The notes under the pieces are model-generated. The model searched no databases, was not told the origin of the DNA, and worked only from the letters and a program-made list of their open reading frames with translations. The position numbers and the translations under genes were made by a program. A stretch of 64,000 nucleotides of DNA from Bisporella sp. PMI_857. Taxonomy: Eukaryota; Ascomycota; Leotiomycetes; Helotiales; Helotiaceae. Location of the stretch: NCBI GenBank assembly GCA_021307315.1, contig JAJSPD010000016.1:434001-498000 (forward strand), given 5' to 3'. Of this stretch, positions 55,480 through 64,000 are shown in pieces (within the stretch, counting starts at the first letter, position 1; each line of letters begins with the position of its first letter).

Positions 55480-56305
55480 AGTTACCGTGAATTGTTTCCT
55501 GCCTATCTTGTTCTTGATATAAAGCCTTCAAAGTTATGGTGATAACTCAGTTCCTAACTGAAAGACGTTTAAGAATGAGTGAAGTAGAGGAGATATGCAT
55601 TACAAATAACGGTAGATGGCGGAAGGGGGCATGAACAATATATATCATTATTGTGGAGTCGTATCGACTCCTACCAGGAATACAGCTTATGACCCCCGGA
55701 CCATCCCCGCCTCCACAACTTAGTTTCTCTAAATACTTAACTAGTACTAGTCATAATTTACTTACATCTTAGCCTGACGCTAAGATTACCAGGCCAAACA
55801 GCCACAAATATGGGGCTTGAAGATAGACGCGCTTATCTCTTACAACGATCTATCAAATCTCAGCAGCAGTACAGTAGAACGATCAGAATCGTGGGTGATT
55901 ACTGTAGAAGATAGTTCTAGTACCTAAGGTAGGTATCGCACACTGCACCTCAAGCAAGGTAGTAGATCATTCGGGCTAGTAAATGGCCTTGGCAGCATCA
56001 GGTCACTGATAAGCGCCTTTTAGAGATCGCAACCGCAAGGGAATATTGAATTAGATCGAGCATTTAATCATTGATAAGGTCTATTGCCCTCGATACGGAC
56101 TGCAAATTTCCACCTGTATATATTCCTTTCCCTTTTCTTTTTTTCCCTTTTGAAATAATACCCGCCAGCGGCGGTAAGCAAGCCGAACACTCGGGCTCTG
56201 ACCCCAGCATCAATTCAGTACCAAAAAAGGACTGGACGAAACATCCATTTACACCACTGCCCACTTTGCTATTATTTGCTCTTGGTCCGCCAGCCAGCCA
56301 TCATC
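55480..56305. promoter_or_regulatory. Divergent region between permease and RidA-like gene
   Basis: 826 bp with no gene. CT-rich T/C runs near 56120-56145 precede the RidA-like start. No sites were confirmed. Confidence 0.45.
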
Positions 56306-56777
56306 ATGCCCGATAACAACGAAAACAAGTCCCGGTGTCTCGACTTCAATGATGCACCATCTCTTGTAAACCCTCAATTCTATTCTCACTCTGTAACGGT
56401 CAAAGGAGCTTTCCGTCTAACCTTCACTTCCGGCCTGGTTGGCTTCACGAAGGATGGTAAGTTTCGTGGCTCCTTCATAGAGCGAGCAGGTTAAACAAGC
56501 TTTCGATAACCTTGTGGCCGCCTTGAATGCTGCGGGGTCCGAGGTTAACGACGTGATCAAGCTCACATTCTACATCCCCCGATTGGGAGCGCCATTTATT
56601 GGACCGCTCTTCTCCTTTTTCGCTGATAGATATGGCAGACAAATCAGGCCGGTGACCACTTTCGTTCCCGTGCCTGCCCTGGCTTGTCCAGAGGTCGCTG
56701 CAGTTGGAGGACGCTCGATTGTGTGGAATAACAGGTCAATTAAAACGGCCGTTATTAGCGCCACGCTAAAATTTTAG
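56306..56777 (+). pseudogene. Frameshifted RidA-family gene (imine deaminase-like)
   Basis: RidA proteins hydrolyse reactive enamine/imine intermediates. The first half begins MPDNNENKSRCLDFNDAPSL and reads FYSHSVTVKGAFRLTFTSG, with GLVGFTKDGKF; the second half gives QVKQAFDNLVAALNAAGSEV and DVIKLTFYI, then IRPVTTFVPVPALACPE, matching the family's RTTV..PALA core. The two halves are in different frames, joined near 56490 by what appears to be one extra base. An intron there would be only about 30 bp and would not close in phase. The last 20 residues are unlike RidA. So it is either dead or contains a sequence error. Confidence 0.7.
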
Positions 56778-57974
56778 TCTACTAGCGTGCCAAAGGCTCA
56801 CGTGCTGACATCGGCGCATAGGCCAATTATATAAAAGCTTGGATTTCTTATACTTTTACTCCTATCCTATAACAATTGTGTATACGTTCCTTGCGGCTGG
56901 CACTAGTCCCCAACCCTTACCATCCTGGGGTAGCATTGCTAGCACCAATGATTCCCTTGTACCATCCATATGTTGCTGCCAAGCTTTCCTTGGTGCCATC
57001 ACGTGTTCCGTGCCAACGCGGCTTGGTGCAGGGTAGTTTGTGACATTAGTATACCAAAAACAAAAAAACAATGGCTGGGGCTGATACAAAAATAGTGTAG
57101 CAAACAGCATAGCGAAAACTATAGTAATAATAATAATAATAGTAGTGGTAGTAATAGTAGTAGTGTTAATCATAAAAAGAACAGCAAAGGCGAATCCCAA
57201 TTAGAAACAGTTTTTTAACACTAAAAAGTTTATTGTTTGCTATTTTTACAGTTTTTATCTGCTTTAACAAGAATCAAATTTTCAAAAGAATGCTTTTAGC
57301 AAGGTTGGGCTTGCAACAATCGTTTTCCTCTTCCAACTCCAACAACTGACTTATATCAATCCTACAATCAGAGCCGAGCGCATCTCGCTGGAAAGGCTTG
57401 GAGGAAATACTAGATATCCACTGCAAAGAATCTCTTATCATTTTCATGTTTCCTCTGTTCATACCGGCCTTTTCTAAGTAGACAAGTTTCTAATTGTCTA
57501 ATCTTTTCGATACCTCAAGACCATGAAGCAATTTCTTGTGCAAGGAGAAGTGCTTTTCGTCCTTCAAAAATAAGCTATCACATGACTTCAAATCTAACAT
57601 ATGTTAGCATAGGGGGAGACTTCAGCTAAAATTTCAATCAATCTTTGAAAAAGAGTCAGACATTTGACCCACCGTAAGAACGACAATTGTCGTATTTGAT
57701 ATTTTGTTGACCTTTTTATCGGCTTTGAGAATCTTCCATAGCCCATAAGAATATTTATGTCAAAAACGTAGTTGATGAACGAGCCTCGGCTTTCCCCACA
57801 ACCCCAGCCGGTTAAGCGACCCCTAGACAAACCTCAACCCCAACTCTTTACTTTAAGAACATCTCTATGTTGCATGCTGTCATGCTTCTCTATATTATTA
57901 TCTCCATAGCTCATCTCCGTTTCCTCTATCCTCCTTGAACTATTCCCTGGCTCTATTAATTCAATCCTTTCAAA
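56778..57974. other. AT-rich intergenic with AAT/AGT microsatellite
   Basis: About 1.2 kb without a gene. A run of TAATAATAATAATAATAGTAG units lies at 57122-57165. The last few hundred bases hold the promoter of the next gene. Confidence 0.5.
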
Positions 57975-59030
57975 ATGGCAGTCCAAGGCCCCATTACCAC
58001 CTCTCTTACCACCCTCCTCAAAATCAAGCACCCCATCCTGCTTGCAGGCATGGCCCGTACCTCAGGCGGACCGCTAGCCGCAGCAGTATCTAATGCTGGC
58101 GGACTCGGCTGTATCGGCGGATTAGGCTATACACCAACTCAGCTCCGCGAGATCATACACGAACTGAAGGCCAACCTCTCCTCGCCTGATCTACCGTTCG
58201 GCGTTGATCTAGCGCTACCCAAGGTCGGTGATGGCGCGCGGAAAACGAACCATGATTACACGCACGGTCAGCTCGACGACCTGATCACGGTGACAATTGA
58301 GGAGGGCGCAAAGTTATTCATCAGTGCCGTGGGCATTCCGCCGCCGCATGTAGTGAAAAGACTGCACGAAGCTGGCATCCTGATTATGAACATGGTCGGC
58401 GCGCCAAAGCATGCAAAGAAGGCCTTGGATGCGGGTGTTGATATCGTATGTGCGCAAGGAGGAGAGGGAGGCGGACACACTGGAGATATCCCGAATTCGA
58501 TATTGATACCTGCAGTTGTGGATGTAGCGAGACAGTATAAGCCGAAGCTTTTGGGAGGACAGACGGCTCTAGTTGTCGCTGCTGGAGGCATTTATAATGG
58601 AAGAAGTTTGGCGAGTAGTCTAATGCAAGGCGCTTCTGGTGTCTGGGTTGGAACGAGATTCGTTGCGTCTACGGAGGCGGGCTGTAGTCAAGCGCATAAA
58701 GAATCCGTCGTCTCTGCTACCTTCGAAGATACACTGCGCACATTAGTCGTGAGCGGAAGACCATTGCGTGTTCGGCGAAACGAGTGGGTTGACAAATGGG
58801 AGGCGCAACCAGAAAAGATCAAGGAGTTAACAGAAAGCGGAGTGGTGCCCATCGAATATGACATGGAGCAAGGCAATGATATAGATATCCCGCATTTGAT
58901 GGGAGTAGTGGCGGGGGTGATCCAGGAGATTCAACCAGCGAAGCAAATTGTCGACGAGATGATCGCTGAAGCTGTGGAGAGGTTGAAACAAGCCCAGGTT
59001 TTCCTAGGCCCTTCGAAGAGCAAGCTGTAA
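57975..59030 (+). CDS. Peroxisomal-type nitronate monooxygenase
   Basis: An FMN TIM-barrel oxygenase of the nitronate monooxygenase family, 351 residues in a single exon. Visible motifs: HPILLAGMARTSGGPLAAAV, GGLGCIGGLGY, the His in GGEGGGHTG, VVAAGGIYNGRS and GVWVGTRFVASTEAG, the last two binding FMN phosphate. The C-terminus is SKL, a classical PTS1 signal, so the enzyme should act in peroxisomes, where its peroxide or superoxide would be contained. It differs widely from the copy at 48886, which lacks PTS1. Substrates could be propionate-3-nitronate or other nitronates. It lies downstream of a RidA-like remnant and an amino-acid permease. Confidence 0.93.
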   Translation: MAVQGPITTSLTTLLKIKHPILLAGMARTSGGPLAAAVSNAGGLGCIGGLGYTPTQLREIIHELKANLSSPDLPFGVDLALPKVGDGARKTNHDYTHGQLDDLITVTIEEGAKLFISAVGIPPPHVVKRLHEAGILIMNMVGAPKHAKKALDAGVDIVCAQGGEGGGHTGDIPNSILIPAVVDVARQYKPKLLGGQTALVVAAGGIYNGRSLASSLMQGASGVWVGTRFVASTEAGCSQAHKESVVSATFEDTLRTLVVSGRPLRVRRNEWVDKWEAQPEKIKELTESGVVPIEYDMEQGNDIDIPHLMGVVAGVIQEIQPAKQIVDEMIAEAVERLKQAQVFLGPSKSKL

Positions 59031-59712
59031 GTTGCTAAACAAGGATATATGTGCCCATGGCCAATATCTAGATGTATTAATGAAAATATAACCGTTATAA
59101 TAATGCCTCGGCTTCCGCCTAACTTTGGTGCTTGGTTGATCTATTGTATGAACTATCATACCATATCCCATACCAGTCTTTCAGTGACCCTTGCGCTACC
59201 GGCCACCTTGCCTTTGACGCCCAGTGGAGGAGGCTCAGCAGGTCGTATGCCTTTTCACAGAAGTCCTATTATCGGGCATTCGCTTAATCCAGGGGCTTGG
59301 CTTGGCATAGCAGCCCTTCCACTTAATAAGTTGTGTAGCCAGTCGCTTCCTCTACACCCACTATTTTTTCTTTCTAGTCACGAACATTCCCCTTGTTGTC
59401 CTATACATTCCACAGTATTCGTCCGCTTATGAATACAGATCCCCTCAGCATCCGGATATGTCGCAAACACACCAATTGGATTGCAAAATTTCCTGTCTTA
59501 GCAGCATCGCTGCACATGTTGACAGCCGCCGAACCCTTCAGCGTTCTTCACATTCTTGCCACATAAGTATTTTACCTTTAGCCACTTCGAGCAGATCAGA
59601 TCCGAAAGTGCAATCTTGTCATAGCTCTATGATGCATTCATTTTCCCGCATGCTTTTTGACGGCAGTATATCTTGGTGCTCAACTTCCTAACCTATTTGC
59701 TTTCAATACACT
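59031..59712. other. Intergenic, convergent 3' ends
   Basis: 682 bp between two stop codons that face each other. The frames at 59049-59432 and 59458-59691 have no family motif. Confidence 0.5.
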
Positions 59713-62700
59713 TCACTTCTTCTCCACAACACTTGGACTCTCTTCTTCCATAGCCCCATATTGCAATAACATTCTCTCGACCCGGTATACGTCCTTCCTT
59801 CGAGCAGCCTGGAGCGCGGATCCGAATTTCCCACCATGTATGTTTGGGTCAGCGCCTCGTTTGAGGAGGATCTCAACATACTTCCGGTCGTGGTATGCCG
59901 CAGCTTGAAGCGCAGTGCCGTATTTGCCTACACCGCTGACATTTATATCGGCGCCATTGTCAAGTAATAGTTTGACTATGCTCCCTTCTTCATCCCTAGC
60001 CGTCGACCCAGTAGCGCAGCAGGCGGCTTGGAGTGGTGTGCCGTACTTTCCGCCGAGCTGATTGACATCAGCTCCATGATCGATGAGTATTTCCACAATT
60101 TCCCGGCTGGCTCTTTTAGCTGCGGCCGCCAATGAATTGCCGTATTTTCCAATGCTAGTATTTATCGGCACCCCAAGATTCAGAAAGAGTTCAACGTGTC
60201 GCTTTTTCCCGAGTCGGCTCGAGGCCTGTAGAGGACTTCCATAATATCCGCCTTCTATCGAAGGGTCTGCTCCGGCATCTAGAAGAATCTTCACAAGTTG
60301 GTCAGGACCTTTCGCGGCTGCTGCTTGAAGCGCAGTGCTATATTGGCCGCCAACAGCATTCACAATAGCGCCTTTTTGAAGCAAGAATTTCGTCATAGGT
60401 TCATTCTCACTCTCTACCGCCGCTTGGAGAGGATACCCGAATGTCCCCTTTGGTGTTTGCGTATTTATCTTTGCTCCATGCTTGAGTAGAAGCTCTACAA
60501 TGATTTCATTCCCTGAATATACGGCAGTCTGTAATGGTGTCCAGTAATATCGGGTCCCAACAATATTGTCATCCTCCGGCCGATGAGTGTCTTCGGCCTC
60601 TAAGTCAGCTCCAAGAGAAATCAAGCGTTGTATCATATTTAACTGTCCCGTCTTGCTTCCTCGGCAGGCAGATGTCAGAGGGGATGCGTAGAATCCAACC
60701 CCATTGGAGTTCGCACCCCTATCCAGGAGTTCGTAGGCCATACTGAAGTAGCCTCTTGACACTGCAGCCTGTAGTGGCGTCCCCCAATAACCATATGGAG
60801 GGTTAGAATCTGATTCAGCGCCATGCTCGAGAAGTAGCTTGAACAGTTCTTCATCACCCTTGGCGATAGCCAAAGCAAGCGGTGTGCCCACCTTTCCTGC
60901 CCGTAAATTAACATCTGCCCCTCTTCTGATCAGCTCCTTCACCGCCGTGACATCAACCTTATCTATGGCCTCGTGCAAAGCAGAACCATTCAACCCTGAG
61001 TGCACAGCGTTTACATTACAACCTGCATCGAGCAATAGTACCATGACTGTCCATTGCTTATGGTAAATGCTGCTTGATAGTGGAGATATAGGGTTACTAG
61101 AGCTACCATTAACATCTGCACCGTGTTTGAGTAGAAGCTGGATTTTTTCCAGCTTCCCCTCATCATATCTGCTCATATCGCTGGATAGTGATTGAGCGCC
61201 GAATTTTGCTACGTCAGCGCCTTTTTCTATAAGAAACTGTAGCATTTTACAGTCCGGCATTTCTGAAGCACGTCTTAATGCAGCAGAGCATACTTTACCA
61301 TCACTGTTAATACTAAGGCCATTCTTCAACAAGACTTCTACCTGCTCTGGATTGTTCGTCGCTGCGGCTACCTCAAGGGCTGATGAATACTCCTCAATGA
61401 TAACGGAATTCATGGTAGTAGTATGGCTGGCAATGACCTCAATGTTGGGATCTGCGTTTGCCTTCAGGAGAGCCTTGACAATCTCGATATGATTATTGGC
61501 AATGGCAGCCCGAAGCGCTGTTCCATATCTACCACCTGACGCATTGATATGTGCTCCTTTTTCGATTAAGGAATTGACCACACTTGCTAGTCCCGCCCTA
61601 GCTGCAGCTTGAAGTGGAGTCCAATGCCTTCCCCCAGTTGCATTAACATCTGTACCGCTGTTGAGAAGAAGATTTATGGTAGTTTCGTTCTTGTCAGAGA
61701 TTGCTGCCTGAAGTGGATTACCAAATCTGCCACTGCATCGAGTTGGGTTGACATGAGCTCCATACTTCAACAAAAGTAGCAGCATTGGTTCGTTTCCACT
61801 ATATGCAGCAGCCTGCAACGGGCTGCCATATTCACCATCGCAGATATCATTAGGATCTGCCCCTGCTTCTAGAAGCCATTGTACACATGTCGACGAGCTT
61901 CGAAGGGCTGCGAACTGAAGTATGTTCCCATAGCTGAAATGTCAGTATCTAGATCTAACAATAGGTTCAACTAAACCTACCGCAGATGTTCGGCATTCGG
62001 ATTAGCTCCACGATCCAGAAGCATCTTTGCGAGGTACTCTTTCGAATGATAGTCAATTGCTTCTTCTAAGGCTTTATCTCCGAATAGAGCGCCCATTTTG
62101 ATAAGTTTCTCTGCCGCATACATATTACCGCCAAAAATAGCCTGGTCTATGGGGTACATAGTAGAGGCTCCTTTACCGTTCACATCTGCACCGTTACGTA
62201 GCATAAAGTCGAAAACATCATCTTTACGAGCTTGTATTGCGCCTTTAAGAGGTGTGCGATACGTTGAATCGCTTGAACCATTGATATCAGCTCCATGGGT
62301 AAGTAGAAGTTGCATGATAGATATATCACCCCGTTTGGCCGCATTGTGAAGCGCTCGGCTTCCAGTACTTTTGGCTGCCGAGACGGCGCCATATTTTAAT
62401 AGTACTTGAATAGTATCTATTTTAGCATGGGTACAAGCAATATTCAGTGGATTGAAATATCCAGTAGGGGGAGTATTGACATCAACCTTATTCATCACCA
62501 GAGTTACTGCTGCTTCGTCTTTATCTTGCAATAGTGCGGCCGATAGTGGCGGGCCATGATAAGGACTTCCAGGATATAAGTCGTGACCATGGGCTATAAG
62601 CAGATGAATCACTTCACAGTGGCCGCCTTCTGCAGCAGCATGAAGAGCGCTACCATCAGAACCACCATGCGCGTTGACGATACTTCCGGCTTCGAGCAAT

Positions 62701-64000
62701 CTTTTCACAATCTGAACACTTCCACCTGCTGCCGCCGCGCTATTAGACGCCATAGTGTTAGTTGACATTATTTGCCATGGATCCGGTCAATTATCTTCTG
62801 TTACTGACCAGATTAGAAAAGATCGACTTACTGCAATGGTCGCCAGTACTTGCTACAATATGGGGAATTCGGATCAGCGCCTTCTTGAAGGAGCAAATTA
62901 ACAATATCAACAAATCCAGCCGAGGAAGCTGCGGCTAAGCCCGATCCTAAAACCTCTTTACTCGTATTTGTCGTGGTATCGTTTGCTAACAAGTACTCCA
63001 CCACAGAAGAAAGCCCATACAGGCAAGCATAATACATCGGCGGAGAAAAGTCCTGCATATTATGGCTCACCACCCCCATATGGACCTCTTTTCCACCATA
63101 TATTCCAATTCTGTCAGGATTATATATGTTCAAAAAGTTCATGAGGTTGTTCTCGTTGTTGACATCAAACAGTCGCATGAAGAGGGCCTTCATGCGCTCA
63201 CGGTCTTCTTCATCCATCGTGGCTGATGCGGTGAGATGTGCCATCCAGTGTAGTCCAGCATAGGCAAGAAGAGGAAATTCTTTGTGGTCAATTCGGCTAA
63301 CCTTCTTCCCGTTATTGAAGTCTAGCAGGTAAACCAAGCATGTTTGCGTAATGAAACTATGGCATAACGTAGGACTAATTTGAAGAGATCGAGGTAGTGT
63401 ATCTTCCGCGCGGGTCGATAAGATGAACTCTTTGACAGAAAAATGTGCAAACTGCAACACTCGAATATCTGGAGCTATACTGCCAAATCGGTACGGGCCT
63501 TCCCTTCGCAATTCCGAGGAAGGATCATTAGGTAAATCGCTAAGTGATACAAGACTAGAACAGACCTGCAAGATATCATATGCATCAGGAAACCGCTCTT
63601 CGATGCTGAAATATTGCGATTCGAGATTTACTGCTGTAGCCTCAGCGACTTCTTGGATGGTCATGGGCCGTTCCGAAAACGCCAGGAACACTAGAACTGT
63701 CTTCATCTCACGATGATAAATTTCAGGAATATTTCTCAATATACGTGCATATGTAGTGTCAAGCGTTTTGGGGAGATTGTTTAGCTCCTCTCGAATTCGG
63801 GATGGCTTTAGACATTTCCTAAGCTCATTCAGTTGACAAAATACCCAGCGGAACCTGCTAAGTCAGTGGCTCACATAGAAAATTGTAAAGTAGAAACTTA
63901 CATGCCTTTGGCATTGGTGGTTAATTTATTTTCGATCTCCTCCTTCACATTATTGGGCCAACGCTTGAGACGCATATCTTTTGATAGACATGAACGGACA
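59713..64000 (-). CDS. NACHT-type NLR with ankyrin repeats (C-terminal part, cut by window edge)
   Basis: The N-terminal NACHT domain lies outside the window. Visible exons close in phase: 64000-63902, 63854-62832, 62739-61981 and 61933-59713. The order is the end of the NACHT/winged-helix region (FRWVFCQLNELRKCLKPSRI, LPKTLDTTYARIL, then VLVFLAFSERPMTIQEVAEA), a linker with FAHFSVKEFIL, then about 25 ankyrin repeats of about 33 residues, with the consensus G-x-TPLQAA and LLLKHGADVN. In the fungal family the NACHT ATPase drives oligomerisation and the ankyrins read a ligand, in heterokaryon incompatibility and possibly defence. The protein ends MEEESPSVVEKK. No stop or frameshift is seen. The effector domain at the N-terminus is unknown. 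Confidence 0.9.

Noticed and set aside
1..64000. CRISPR arrays, bacterial-type operons and phage genes
   Set aside because: The introns and gene families show a fungal nuclear genome; no regularly spaced direct repeats were seen.

Overview
The window is nuclear DNA of a filamentous ascomycete. Genes carry several short introns (about 50-130 bp, GTRNGT...YAG), coding density is moderate, intergenic DNA is AT-rich, and the gene families are typical of Pezizomycotina (group I G-alpha, 2EXR, Fungal_trans_2-type regulators, NACHT-ankyrin receptors). A class such as Leotiomycetes is a guess from gene flavour only. Gene models below were built by reading frames and splice sites by eye; exon ends are given where phases close.

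Layout. 1-2.2 kb: a non-autonomous DNA transposon (147-1214, 8-bp target duplication) sits inside weakly coding-like sequence. 2.9-3.7 kb: a small three-exon gene, possibly secreted. 4.7-5.9 kb: heterotrimeric G-protein alpha subunit (minus). 6.8-9.5 kb: a complete, apparently intact Mutator-like element with terminal repeats and target duplication, inserted about 0.85 kb upstream of the G-alpha start. 9.5-12.3 kb: no gene seen. 12.4-14.0 kb: a membrane-anchored coiled-coil protein. 15-18.3 kb: a divergent pair, zinc alcohol dehydrogenase and aldo-keto reductase. 19.2-20.4 kb: a coiled-coil protein ending in a J-like HPD segment. 20.96-21.39 kb: a hAT-type MITE. 23.4-28.8 kb: MIC10 and URB2, divergent. 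29.3-30.8 kb: a 2EXR protein. 31.5-34.8 kb: two decayed genes (aldo-keto reductase, fungal regulator) with stops that fit C-to-T decay. 35.4-50 kb: a dense housekeeping block: taxilin, CYM1/PreP protease, ornithine decarboxylase, a WRN-like exonuclease, LSM5, RPB11, and a nitronate monooxygenase. 50.7-52 kb: a conserved-looking fungal protein of unknown role. 52.8-53.1 kb: a probable solo LTR. 53.6-59 kb: an amino-acid permease, a frameshifted RidA-like gene and a second nitronate monooxygenase with a peroxisomal SKL tail. 59.7-64 kb: the C-terminal part of a NACHT-ankyrin receptor running off the window.

The housekeeping genes act independently (signalling, cristae shape, 60S ribosome assembly, mitochondrial peptide turnover, polyamine synthesis, RNA decay/splicing, transcription). 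The most notable content is mobile DNA: four elements with readable boundaries in one window. A second point of interest is a loose nitrogen-related neighbourhood (permease, RidA-like, two nitronate monooxygenases). I did not find a clearly undescribed biological system; the best candidates for novelty are the MULE with internally duplicated C-rich termini, the GC-rich-ended element at 147-1214, and two orphan coiled-coil proteins.
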